Assembly (NCBI RefSeq): GCF_008831285.2
Contig: NC_045149.1
Span: forward strand, 2,780,500 to 2,844,499
Reading direction: 5' to 3'
From: Nymphaea colorata
Lineage: Eukaryota > Streptophyta > Magnoliopsida > Nymphaeales > Nymphaeaceae
Length of the DNA stretch: 64,000 nt
The translations under genes were made by a program, and so were the position numbers. The notes under the pieces were generated by a model. That model saw nothing but the letters and a program-made list of their open reading frames with translations. It was not told the origin of the DNA and searched no databases. Shown here piece by piece: positions 10,629 through 21,170 of this stretch. The number at the start of each line of letters is the position of its first letter. Position 1 is the first letter of the stretch.

Positions 10629-12838
10629 TTCAGCCTCCCTCGTATCTACCATAGGCTTTTCTAATGGCAGACCCTTCTCTTGCATTATTTCTCGCTGATT
10701 TTCACTCGTGTGTGTGTGGTTGTTAGATTGGATTGCAGTTTGGAGACGCGTTCCTCATCTCATAGCAGCGACTAGACGGCATTGGTGGTGGTGGCATTGC
10801 ATGATTTTTGTTGTTTGAAGATTGTTTGAATGCTTGAGGTGGCTGTCGGGAACATTGCAGTCGTTGGGACTCTAAGATTGGGGTGAACGAGGGCTAATCG
10901 AGCTTAGATTGTTGAATATTTTATGTTGGAGCATGTATAATTATTGATTGAGCATGCTATGATTAAGAATTTATGATTTTAGGATATGTTAGCGACTTTG
11001 CTTTTTGGGAAAGCCTAGGATTGTTTTGAAGAGGCAATGATCCATGCTTATAATGACATTTTTAGCATGATAAGTTGATTCTTGAAGCTATTTGCAAACA
11101 TGGTAGATATTTGAAGGGGTTAAGAAGATTTAGAGTCATTTTTGTAGACACATGGCACATGCATTGGTCATTGGGCGTATTGTGTTGTTGGTTGAGAAAG
11201 AGCTTGTGAGTAGGATGTAATTTGGGGAAGAGCTCTTTTTGAGGGCCTTGTGGGTCAATACTACCCGTCGACACCCTCTTGAGGCGATGACATGCCTCAA
11301 TGCTTATATTTCACATTGTATATATGATAAAGCAGAGCGAGTGTAGTACTTACCATCTGATTGTGTTTGCGGGTACATCGGGCACGTCCAGTAGACCTTG
11401 AGTGACTAGATTTGAAGCTTGAGGCATTTTGGATATCTTGGCGATGTGCGACAGATATGGTGGCATTCCAGGCAGATCCCGGCCTGGGGCCAACTAGAAT
11501 GTGTGTGTTGAGAATCGTTAGATCTTATGACTGTGATGTGATTGAATGATTGTAATGTGATTGAATGATTATATACATGAGAATTGAATGTTTATGTGAT
11601 AAGTTTTGTTTTGAAAATTACTACGCAATTACATGTGCATGCTAGAATTGATAACTGTTTAGGACAGATGAGGTGGGGTATCGAGTCGAGTATCTCATTG
11701 ACCCCAACTGTGCATTAGAAAATATCCTAGAATGATAACTGCATAGGACAGCTACGAGCCAATCACAGATCGAGACTACTTTCTGTGGTTTGGCTTGAAA
11801 GATATGATTGATGTGATAAGTGATGTAAATGTTGTAATGTTTTCTATGCATTGCCTTGGGCATGATACAAATGAATGAAATTAAAGGGTAGTTGTACTCG
11901 TATTGCTATGACGGCTACCTAAGAATGTTAATTATATGTGTAGGCCTCGTGTGGAGGCATTTGGAGGTATGAGTGCACTCGTGGATTGAACCAACCTCAT
12001 GAGCTAGCTGGTCATCTTGTGATTGTGTTTTCATAATGTTAAGTAAGAAATAATAAGAGATGAGAGGCCAGTGGGTTGTGGCAATGTGTTTGGGAGACGT
12101 CCCACTTTCGCCACTGGTCTCACCTATTCGGAGCGCAGGCGGTGCAATGCCCCAGGGTACTGTTGTGTGTTGTGCTTGGAGCGTTGGGCTCCCGCCTTCC
12201 CAAACTGGTGTCGTAGAAGAGGCTGAGTATCTCTTTTTGAAATTCACACATCCAGGGATGAATGCTCTTCCGATGCAGCGTGAATGGATCTATATCGATT
12301 TGGGTCACCACGGGGGTTGTCTCCCAACTGTAGGCCGCCCGCGGTATGCACGTGCCTGTGTTTTGCACCCACAGGAACTGTCAATTCACTAAAGTTAATG
12401 TAAATGATAAACATGAGAATGATATGTTATGCATAGTTATATGTTATTTATGATTAGTTCACATCTGAGCCTTACCTTAGAGGTTTAAGGATTAAGGATT
12501 TTTCTGGCTTGTTACCATACTTTGAAGATTAAGCCTTCAGTTGTTTTTCTTTTTCAAGTTTTGGCGGACCCGGGACAACAGGTTAATCAGATGACTTCTC
12601 TCACATCCTAGTGGGGAGGTTTTGGGTCAATTGTAGTGTCAGTGCATCTTGTTTTGGTTTTATTGATGCCTTGTTTTTGTTACATGTGTACAGATGAACT
12701 GAAATTCTTATATAATGGAAAGCTTGCTCCATTGTTTTGAATTGCTTGGCTCATCTCATTTTGAATTATTGTGTAGTCGCACCTCAATGCTTTATGTTAA
12801 GAAAAAAAAAAATTCTCTTGAGGGTCAACAGGATTGGG
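10060..12838 (+). repeat. Long dispersed repeat, copy A (LTR-like)
   Basis: This 2.8-kb segment is homologous to the reverse complement of 53156-55690. Shared landmarks in order: a C/T-rich start; CATAGCAGCGAC..GGCATTGGTGGTGG; a TTAGATTGTTG..GAGCATGTATAATTATTG block; GGGCACGTCCAGTAGACCTT; GGCCAGTGGGTTGTGGCAAT; GTAGGCCGCCCGCGGTATGC; GGCGGACCCGGGACAACAGG; and an end near GGATTGGGGTGTG. Identity by eye is around 80%. The G/T-rich GGTTGGGGTGTG end resembles plant gypsy LTR ends, so a solo LTR is possible, but no primer site, target duplication or coding region is seen. Confidence 0.7.
10562..10625. repeat. (CA)n-(CT)n compound microsatellite
   Basis: A short (CA)n run followed by (CT)n of about 20 units, inside the pyrimidine-rich beginning of the long repeat. 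Confidence 0.93.
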
Positions 12839-12997
12839 GTGTGATCATTCAACGCAACATGATGGCTAAAATGTAATAATTTATCATTAAAAAGCTATCG
12901 CTATGTTCACAATAGAGATATTTTATGTTAGAACCATGGTCCCAATTTCTGATTCTTTTAACGACTTTTTTCAAATTTAGCTATCTGCCAACATTTG

Positions 12998-12999
<2 letters not shown>

Positions 13000-13056
<57 letters not shown>
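13000..13056. repeat. (AT)n microsatellite
   Basis: Uninterrupted AT units, about 28. The flanking 12.84-13.50 kb holds no recognisable gene; it is AT-rich single-copy-like sequence up to the copia target site. Confidence 0.97.
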
Positions 13057-13059
<3 letters not shown>

Positions 13060-13509
13060 GACTTAAATTTACGGAGTTCCAAATATTGCAAAAATGGTTA
13101 AAAATTAAAATCCAAGGTTGAAAGTGCAATTAACTGTTCGCTACACTATGAATTGTCACTCCTGTATGACTGTTCTTTAGTGAAAGGATTTTTTTGCTTT
13201 TAGCCAACCAGGCTGGTTTTAGTGTATAAGATCAACCGTTATGTCTGCTCCTGTTTATACGTATAAAATAGTAGCAAGAGAGATTACTCACCAGATGATC
13301 GTATCTGTGCTGGCTTCACATAAGAGAATCATAAGGTTATACCCTTACTGATTTTTTTAGAATATACTTGGTCTAATGTTTTCTATAATCAGATAAACTG
13401 AAAGTTGTCGTCGCGTGCTGGCTTAATTAGAACTGTTTTACGTATTGTCCATTGTTGCCAAAATGGTGCTTTCCTCATATGCATTTTCATGCCTGATTTA
13501 CATGCCCTT

Positions 13510-13829
13510 TGTCAAGAGCTGGACACATGGCAGACCGTTGGCATGAGACACCTACACATGCCGTTGTCAAGAGCTGGACCATGGCTGACCGTTGGCATGA
13601 GAGACACGACATACATAGAAATGCCATACATAGAAATTTTGTAATAAAAATCAATTCTTACCATTCTCAACCTAGACGTTAACAATCTAAACGTTAACAT
13701 TAGAGACGTTGGGAATCATTGTATATATTCAGTTTTGCACTCTTTTGTAAAGTAATTCAAAATATTACAATCATTCAACGCCTTCCTCTATCGCCACTCT
13801 CCTTCTCTCACGGTGCTTGGCTTCTAACA
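13510..13829 (+). repeat. 5' LTR of the young copia element
   Basis: 320 bp, TG..CA ended. Its first 100 bases contain a direct repeat: TGTCAAGAGCTGGAC begins at 13510 and again at 13565, each followed by a similar GACCGTTGGCATGAGA word. A second small repeat (CATACATAGAAAT, twice) lies near 13611-13636. A TATATT word lies near 13720. Compared with the right LTR it differs by G/A, C/T and G/A. Confidence 0.97.
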
Positions 13830-13841
13830 TGGTATCAGAGC
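13830..13841 (+). promoter_or_regulatory. Primer binding site (initiator tRNA-Met)
   Basis: TGGTATCAGAGC immediately follows the LTR end. This is the standard plant copia site complementary to the 3' end of initiator tRNA-Met, where minus-strand DNA synthesis begins. Confidence 0.95.
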
Positions 13842-13849
13842 ATTGAAGC

Positions 13850-15058
13850 ATGAACGTCGAAGGAGCAAAAATGAGCGATGCACTTCATGGCGACTCCACT
13901 AGTTCAGATTCACACCAGGTGATGTCTAATCCTTTTTACATTCACCATTCAGATAACCCTGGAAATATGTTGGTGTCGCAACCTCTCAATGAGGACAACT
14001 ATGGTACATGGAGTAGGGCCATGTCTATGGCTATTTCGGCCAAAAACAAAACGGGTTTCATCGATGGTTCAATTACGGAACCTATGAAAACAGACCCACT
14101 ATATCCGCATTGGGTTCGATGTAACCATCTTGTGTTATCGTGGATTTTAAACTCCATTAGCAAAGATATTGCAACCAGCATTATTTATGCTACCACAGCA
14201 AGAGAGGTCTGGCAAGATCTAAAAGAAAGGTTTAACCAAAGCCTTGCCACTAGGATATATCAAATCCAAAGTTCCATCTCTCGTTTACAGCAAGAAACTA
14301 TGTCGGTGACCTCATACTTCACCAAAATGAAAGCTTTGTGGGATGAATTGGGATCGTATTCTCCACTTCCCGAATGCTCATGTGGGGCAATGAGAGTCTA
14401 TTCAGACCAGATTCAAAGGGAAAAAAGTATTCAATTTTTGATGGGGTTAAATGACTCCTACAATGCCATTAGAGGGCAAATTCTTCTCTTAGACCCTTTG
14501 CCAAATGTGATGAGAATTTATGCGTTAATCTTGCAAGAAGAAAAACAACGGGAAGCTAGGTTCTTGAGTACACCAAATGGAGGGACTGCTGCCTTAGCCG
14601 TCTCACAAACAACCCATGACAAGGTTGCCAATCGCGACGCCACCAATTTCAGATTTCAGAAAGGTCGAGGAAGTCGGCAAGCTAGACCCACATGCAGTCA
14701 TTGTCGTGGCATAGGTCATGTCAAAGAAAAATGTTTTAAGCTCATCGGATATCCTCCAGGACATCGATTCTATGATCCAAACTTCAAACCTGTGGTGGCA
14801 GCCAATGTTACATCAAATCAAATGGCTCCCAACGAGAGCATACATGGGCCAAATAGCATTGGACAAAACCTTAAAGAGGCAGCCCCAGCTTTTACGATGG
14901 AGGAGTACCACAAACTGCTATCACTGGTCAAAAATCAGACACCAAACGTCAACTTTGCAGGTAACGCTACCACCTCAACACTTAATATTCTCCTTGGATC
15001 ATTGACTCAGGAGCAAGTCAGCACATATGTACTGATCAATCTATTCTCAAAGAATTAA
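13850..15058 (+). CDS. gag: Copia gag (nucleocapsid) polyprotein part
   Basis: This 402-residue frame opens 9 bases after the primer site. The N-terminal region has the copia gag signature LVSQPLNEDNYGTWSRAM followed by KNKTGFIDGS. The middle matches the UBN2-type gag domain (LKERFNQS.., SVTSYFTKMKALWDEL). A CCHC zinc knuckle sits at C282, C285, H290 and C295 (C-S-H-C-x4-H-x4-C), which binds RNA during packaging. The last 20 or so codons, after about 14995, are out of frame with protease; the protease active-site codons lie in the -1 frame over this end. In relatives gag and pol are usually one frame, so the real gag end is disturbed here. Confidence 0.93.
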   Translation: MNVEGAKMSDALHGDSTSSDSHQVMSNPFYIHHSDNPGNMLVSQPLNEDNYGTWSRAMSMAISAKNKTGFIDGSITEPMKTDPLYPHWVRCNHLVLSWILNSISKDIATSIIYATTAREVWQDLKERFNQSLATRIYQIQSSISRLQQETMSVTSYFTKMKALWDELGSYSPLPECSCGAMRVYSDQIQREKSIQFLMGLNDSYNAIRGQILLLDPLPNVMRIYALILQEEKQREARFLSTPNGGTAALAVSQTTHDKVANRDATNFRFQKGRGSRQARPTCSHCRGIGHVKEKCFKLIGYPPGHRFYDPNFKPVVAANVTSNQMAPNESIHGPNSIGQNLKEAAPAFTMEEYHKLLSLVKNQTPNVNFAGNATTSTLNILLGSLTQEQVSTYVLINLFSKN

Positions 15059-18000
15059 GACCTTGTGATACACCGGTGACACTACCAAACGGTAAGGTGG
15101 TTTATGTTCGTCATATTGGTAAGGTGTCGCTACCTAATTTTGATATTAACAATGTGTTAAATATCCCATCATTCAAAGTGAATCTCTTGTCTGTTAGCGA
15201 GCTAACTAAAAACATGAATTGCTCTATCACATTTTTTCCTAATTACTGTGTTATGCAGGACCTGGCGTCGAAGACGATGATTGGTAGAGGTGATGTAAGG
15301 GGAGGACTGTATATGCTTCGACCAGAGACAATTGAACAAAACTCCTGCTTAGCTGTTGCCAGCCACGAGCTTTGGCACAAAAGGCTAGGACACCCTTCTT
15401 TGACGCGTTTAAAGTTAGTTAATGATTATCTTGATTTGAACCTTAAATTGAATGAACATTTTGTGTGTGATGCATGTCATCGTGCTAAACAGACTCGTTT
15501 AAAGTTTGATTTAAGTGAGATTTTGTCTACTCGCTCTTTTGATTTAATACATTGTGATATTTGGGGGCCGTATGCCCAAGCTTCTCTATCAGGCGCGCAT
15601 TATTTTTTAAGCATTGTAGATGACTTCTCTCGTGCAACATGGATTTTTTTAATGAGACACAAATACGAAACTTTGCATGTCATTAAAAATTTCTTTTTCA
15701 TGATCAAAACTCAATTTGATTGTCAAATAAAAACTTTACGTTCCGATAACGGATCTGAATTTTTTTCTGAAGAAATGAAAGATTTTCTGTGCCAACAAGG
15801 GACCGTTCACCAACATAGTTGTGTGGGAACACCACAACAAAATGGTGTTGTAGAACATAAACATCGGCACTTACTTGAGGTAGCTAGGGCATTACGGTTT
15901 GAATCAAATCTTCCTTTTCGTTTTTGGGGAGAATGCATCTTGACCGCAACCTACTTAATTAATCGTATTCCAACACCCAACACAAATGGAAAGACACCTT
16001 TTGAAATTCTTTTTAAAAGAAAACCTTCTTCCAAACACCTTCGTACTTTTGGCTCTCTTTGTTATGCTACCAAAATAAGTCCCAACAAAGATAAATTCGG
16101 GTCAAGGGCATATAAATGTATTTTTATAGGTTATCCGGATGGACAAAAGGCCTACAAAGTGTATGATTTAGAATCTCATAAAATTTTTACTAGTAGAGAT
16201 GTTGTTTTCTACGAGAATATATTTCCTTTTCATGAAACAAATGACTGTGAGAGAGAAGTCGTCCTCCCTATGCCTTGTGATTTAGACGAAGATGCATATG
16301 AACATCTTTCAAATTTACGAAACAACACACCTTTGGATAATGACCAAATCGATCATCAAGACCCTGATAGCCACCAAAATGATAGTAGACCAAATTCAGT
16401 TAAAAACACTTCTCCTCAACAGGTTCTGGATGTCGATAGAAATGAGATTCAAATTGCTCCACCAGAATCAGATCCCACCAACGTTGAGCCAGTTAGGAGG
16501 TCCACTAGAATCCGAAAATCCGTTCCATGGCTGAAAGATTTCCATTATTCTCTTGTCCCATCACCATCAACCAATCAAGTCTGCGCGCCAGGACAAAAGA
16601 AAGGAACCAGGTATCCTATATCAAGTTACACCTCTTCTCAACACTTTTCTACTAAACATACTGCTTTTCTCACATCTTTAGTATCTAAGTCTGAACCAGA
16701 AAGCTATTGTGATGCCATTCAACACAAAGAATGGCGGGAGGCGATGGATGCTGAAATTCGAGCTTTACAGGATAATAAAACATGGACTATCACTACCCTA
16801 CCAAAAGGTGTCAAGCCGATCGGATGCAAATGGGTGTACAAAATCAAGTACAAATCCGATGGATCCATAGAACGTTATAAGGCCAGGTTGGTTGCCAAGG
16901 GTTATTCACAACAAGAGGGGCTTGACTTCAATGAGACCTTTTCCCCAGTCGCAAAAATGGTAACGGTACGTACACTATTCGCAATTGCTGCTAACCGAGA
17001 TTGGATTATGTGTCAGATGGATGTCAACAATGCATTCCTACATGGTGATCTATATGAAGAAATATATATGCAAGTGCCTCAAGGATATGCTAAACAGGGG
17101 GAGCATCAGGTTTGCAAATTACATAAGTCCTTATATGGACTAAAACAGTCTCCTAGAAATTGGTTCCACAAATTATCAATGGCCCTTGAAGAATTCGGGT
17201 TCACTCAATCAAAAGCTGATCACTCTTTGTTTACATATAAAAGAAAAACTATATTCCTTGTTGTGCTAGTATATGTTGATGATTTATTTATTGCAGGGAA
17301 CAAAGAAGATGTCATTGAAGAATTTAAGCAATTTCTATGTAAAAAATTCTTCATGAAAGACTTAGGCAAGCCGAAGTATTTTTTGGGAATTGAAATTGCT
17401 CGATCTAACCAAGGTATCTATTTATCGCAACAAAAATATGCATTGGATATTATACATGAGGCAGGGCTACTTGGAGCGAAACCAATGGAATTTCCAATGG
17501 AGCAGCACCACGGATTAGAAGTTGATCAAGGAGAGCTCATTAAAAATCCTACATATTATCGACGTTTAGTTGGAAGATTGATTTATCTTAGTATTACACG
17601 GCCTGACATACAATTTGCTGTCCATATGTTAAGTCGCTTCATGCAACAACCACGTCTCCCACATCTTTATGCAGCTCTCAGGGTCGTTCGTTATCTCAAG
17701 CTCAATCCAGGCCAAGGGATTATGATGAGCAAACACAACAACATGCAATTAAGTGCGTTTTGTGACTCTGATTGGGCAGCATGTAAACAAACGCGACGTT
17801 CAGTCACTGGCTACTGTGTGTTCCTCGGTTCAATTCCTATTTCATGGAAGACTAAGAAACAACAAACAGTCTCTAGATCTTCTGCAGAAGCTGAATATAG
17901 GGCAATGGCGAACGTCGTATGTGAAGTAACTTGGTTAAGGAACTTGTTGGATGATTTTTAAGTAATTCATACTTCTCCTGTTACAGTCTATTGTGATAAT

Positions 18001-18228
18001 CAAGCAGCCTTACATATTGCAGCAAATCCAGTCTTTCATGAGCGTACAAAACATATTGAACTGGATTGCCATGTTGTTCGCGAGAAACTCCTACAAGGCA
18101 TGGTTCAGACATGTTATGTTAGAAGCAAAGACCAGCTTGCAGATTTATTTACTAAAGCTCTAAGACGAGAAGCGTTTCAACATCTCATAAGCAAACTGGG
18201 TATCAAAAATCTTTACGCTCCAGTTTGA
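14995..18228 (+). pseudogene. pol: Copia pol: protease, integrase, RT, RNase H, one internal stop
   Basis: This is the -1 frame relative to gag. It opens with WIIDSGASQHIC (aspartic protease D-S-G, 15004-15012). Counting from the methionine at 15076: GAG-pre-integrase (LWHKRLGHPSL, about 99-109); integrase triad D161, D224 and E260 with 35 residues between the last two; RT with QMDVNNAFL (D649) and YVDD (733-736); RNase H with CDSDW (896-900) and SRSSAEAEYRA (933-943). A TAA at 17959-17961 interrupts RNase H; the same frame resumes at once ([12 protein letters not shown].., ADLFTKAL) and ends with TGA at 18226-18228. The usual V-E-R-K integrase motif reads V-E-H-K here. No other break is visible. 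Confidence 0.93.
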
Positions 18229-18235
18229 GGGGGAG
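18227..18235 (+). promoter_or_regulatory. Polypurine tract
   Basis: GAGGGGGAG directly precedes the right LTR and overlaps the final stop codon of pol. It primes plus-strand DNA synthesis in copia elements. Confidence 0.93.
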
Positions 18236-18555
18236 TGTCAAGAGCTGGACACATGGCAAACCGTTGGCATGAGACACCTACACATGTCGTTGTCAAGAGC
18301 TGGACCATGGCTGACCGTTGGCATGAGAGACACGACATACATAGAAATGCCATACATAGAAATTTTGTAATAAAAATCAATTCTTACCATTCTCAACCTA
18401 GACGTTAACAATCTAAACGTTAACATTAGAGACGTTGGGAATCATTGTATATATTCAGTTTTGCACTCTTTTGTAAAGTAATTCAAAATATTACAATCAT
18501 TCAACACCTTCCTCTATCGCCACTCTCCTTCTCTCACGGTGCTTGGCTTCTAACA
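18236..18555 (+). repeat. 3' LTR of the young copia element
   Basis: 320 bp, same length as the left LTR, three transitions apart, followed by the target duplication CCCTT. The 18.56-19.08 kb stretch beyond it has no clear gene. A minus-strand open stretch near 18720-18890 (WFPDWRHEELAVGIAGDLRD) could be a further exon of the candidate gene at 19.1-19.5 kb but is unsupported. Confidence 0.97.
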
Positions 18556-19079
18556 CCCTTAGAGTTTGTTTGATTCCTATTCATGAATAAATGCGCCACG
18601 GGCCTTAGAATCAAAGATTCTCTTACTTCTCAACCGGTTGTATCGCCTCTTAAGATGTCGAGGGTTCATCAGAACTCACATTTTCAAAGGTAAATTAACG
18701 ACGAGTCAAAATCTTTTTATGGCAGAGGGTATAATGCAGACAAGAAGGATGTTAGATGTTGGAATTGATTGCCCAACAAAGTGAGAATTGAAAAACTGGT
18801 CTCGAAGATCTCCTGCAATACCAACTGCCAATTCCTCATGTCGCCAATCTGGAAACCATGATCCATCTGCCATGCGCCTTATATCGATCCAAGAACGGTG
18901 CTGCAGTAACTAAGAAAGGAAGCTGCCCTATTTGTGAATTACATACATATCCATTTTACTATTTTAGATGTATAGTCTATTACTATGCAGGAAATCACCA
19001 AGATCAACATCTTTTGAACATTTTATTTAAGCAAGTAACACCGGCGAGGCATATGTGAGCCTCTGTTATACACATCCGA

Positions 19080-19104
19080 GAGAGAGAGAGAGAGCGAGAG
19101 AGGG
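19080..19104. repeat. (GA)n tract
   Basis: Short GA dinucleotide run, one C interruption, in what would be the first intron of the candidate minus-strand gene. Confidence 0.9.
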
Positions 19105-19123
19105 AAAACGAACTAGCACCAAC

Positions 19124-19541
19124 CTTGAGGCCACCTGTTTTTAGGATCCAATTTGGGAAGCCTGAACCACTTCTTAGAACCGCTCTCTGTCTTTTCTTTT
19201 TTCCCTTTGCGCTGCTGACCCTGGGCTTTCTCCTTCTCTTGGGCGGGGTTGGGTGGTGGGTAGGAAACAGCAGCCGCCTGTGGGCAGTCGACGACCCGGA
19301 CGGCGTTGTGTAGTTTCTCGTAGGGAATGTCGAGGGACTCTGGAGGGATGTTTGGGGAAAGCAGAGGAGAAGCTCCTCCCCAATTGTTCGAGGGGAGAGG
19401 TGGCTGGGCCTCTGGTGGCTTCTTCTGGATCTTGGATGCCATGGAAGGGAAGCAGGGATTCTGCGGTGTTATGGATTCCATCTCCTTCTCTCCAGGCTGT
19501 GGTGGTGGCGGTGGAAACGCTTCCTTCGGGTTGTCTTCCAT
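19124..19541 (-). CDS. Candidate first exon of an unidentified host gene
   Basis: The ATG at 19539-19541 follows a CT-rich 5' UTR-like stretch. About 139 codons follow to a strong donor (CCTCAAG then GTTGGT, 19123/19124). The product is proline-rich and hydrophilic: a PPPPPQP run near residue 11, a middle segment LDIPYEKLHNAVRVVDCPQ, a lysine-rich block (KGKKEKTESGSKK), and a conserved-looking end WFRLPKLDPKNRWPQG. The absence of stops, the UTR-like lead and the donor suggest a genuine exon. I do not recognise the family, and no convincing second exon was identified, so it could be a truncated gene. Confidence 0.5.
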
Positions 19542-19641
19542 CTTCCTCCCTCTCTCTCTTTGTTGATTGAAATGGGCAGTCGATGGAATGGGGTTTGAGA
19601 GGAGGAGATAGCCGATTGAAGAAGGAAGTGGCCTGGATCCT

Positions 19642-20300
19642 GGATTAAATTAATGGCCAAGGGCACTCGGTGTTGATGGAGACGGGCCGAATGTTGCTTT
19701 TTTTTATTGGTGTGGCAATGGACAAATCATTTTATTGACTTTGACTTTCACGTCAATCCAGAAATGCCATTGCATGTGGAGCTGTTGGAAACAACAACCG
19801 TAAGACCATCTTTTCATCATATCTTTATATATTTTTTGGGCTGGATTGGGCTGGAAACAACAACTGTAAGACCATTTTTCATCGTATCTTTATATATTTT
19901 TGGGGCTGTTCAACGGGCTCGACTGGAACTCTTCAAAAATATTCTTCTTTTATTTGTGCCTTAAAAAAATTGTCTAAAGGTAAACGATTGAGTTGTTTAT
20001 CAAACATACAGTTGACGAACTTCTTAAAAGCATCGTGAATGATCCTGATTGGCACTTACCTATTCTTCTCAACAAGCTTACACCCGCTAACAAATGGGGC
20101 ACATCAATGACTCCCTGCACTAATACTTAAAATACTTTGTAAGTGCCAATTAAAAAGACTAGGCAAAGCCCGGGGACATAGCTTAATTCTGTCATAACTT
20201 ATAAAAATCGCTACTAACATTAGATGAATTGGACATGCAAGAGAAAAGAACGTTATTCTTTACTTTTTATTTTGTGCAATACTAGGCATGAATAGATGGG
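19642..20300. other. Unassigned stretch upstream of the candidate gene
   Basis: No gene is supported. It contains a short duplicated block: GGAAACAACAAC-GTAAGACCAT..TTTTCATC-TATCTTTATATATTTTT occurs near 19786 and 19852 (about 66 bases apart). A 12-base inverted repeat (ATTGGCACTTAC, 20048 and complement at 20139) is also present. Confidence 0.5.
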
Positions 20301-20369
20301 GGGAACAAAGATATTTTTCTACAAGGTTACAAAAAGGAAAAGAAATGGACAAATATTGTTGCCTTACTA

Positions 20370-21170
20370 GGTTTGACATCAAGGACCAAGCATTTGTGAA
20401 GTTCGATCCCAATAGGATGGGGATCAATTGTGAATAGAGCCACAAAGTGATCAGGAAGTATGAGGGACCCTTTAGGATGATCAAAATGGCAAGCAGCTTA
20501 GCTTACTTATCGTACCTATCTTTGGATTTTAAGGTGCATTTGGTATTTAAGGTTCTCAATTTAAAGTCTTCACATGTAGACAATGATGATACTTGAGCAA
20601 AGCACATGACAACAATCTTTAATTTCTAGAGAGACCTATTGATGAAGCACAACGATCAAAAGATGGAACACATTCTTTAACAAAGGTGAACAATTAAGCA
20701 AGCTGTGGAAGTAAGTGTAATCGGGATATAAGGCAGCACAACATAAGAATGCTTGTTTTAGGTGAACAAAGACATCTAGTAGAAGTGCACACAGAAGCAA
20801 TTTAAGCTAAGGGAAACACATGATTTGGAGGAAGGATTAAGTTGCCCTTTGCATATTTTGTACAGTTGAGCTGTTATACTATTTTGCCTTGTTTAGTTTT
20901 TATTTACTCATGTTTAGTCAACAGGGGCTAGATTGATGCATCGTGTTGGTCATACTTTATGTCTATTTTTAGAAGCACTTGTCACACCTTTATAATCTTC
21001 CAAGCTGATGACACTTTCTCATTTTTGTGCAATCTTTCCCTATTCCCTTGCTTTCTTTGTATCTCTAACATGACCTTATAAGTTGAGTTATTGTACTCTT
21101 GTAGTCAAAGTCATCATATACAATTCGTCGATTCAATTAATTCGAGTGTTTGTTCCTTCTCTATTAAGTC
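20370..21170 (+). pseudogene. Degraded gypsy 3' end (integrase C-terminus and LTR-like tail)
   Basis: Translation near 20380-20590 gives FVKFDPNRMGI, IRKYEGPFRMIKM and DFKVHLVFKVLNLK, which align with the chromovirus integrase end at 7.65-7.86 kb (LVKLYPDRTGI, IRKYEGPFTVLKR, DFKVHSVFHVCNLK), with stops between. The following 500 bases, with T-rich and CATGACCTTATAAG words, are in the position of a 3' LTR but show no clear edges. It is an older relative of the 7.4-kb fragment. Confidence 0.65.

Larger units (their letters stand above)
13510..18555 (+). mobile_element. Young, structurally complete Ty1/copia retrotransposon (5046 bp)
   Basis: Two 320-bp LTRs (13510-13829 and 18236-18555) start TGTCAAG and end CTAACA. 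The element is bracketed by a perfect 5-bp target duplication CCCTT (13505-13509 and 18556-18560). It has a tRNA-Met primer site directly after the left LTR and a purine tract directly before the right LTR. The interior encodes gag, protease, integrase, reverse transcriptase and RNase H in copia order. The LTRs differ at 3 of 320 positions, all transitions, so insertion is recent. Two lesions (a frame change at gag/pol and a stop in RNase H) probably make it non-autonomous. Confidence 0.97.

Noticed and set aside
12060-12392. A 110-codon frame matched by an 89-codon frame in the inverted repeat copy (53650-53919), sharing a GCLPxVGRPR..ACVLHPQ segment
   Set aside because: Most of the base differences between the copies change the residue, as expected of neutral drift in a noncoding repeat. 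A formal dN/dS well below 1 across more copies would reopen it.
20048-20150. 12-base perfect inverted repeat (ATTGGCACTTAC) as a MITE
   Set aside because: Only 103 bases in total, no matching target duplication and no extended inverted ends.
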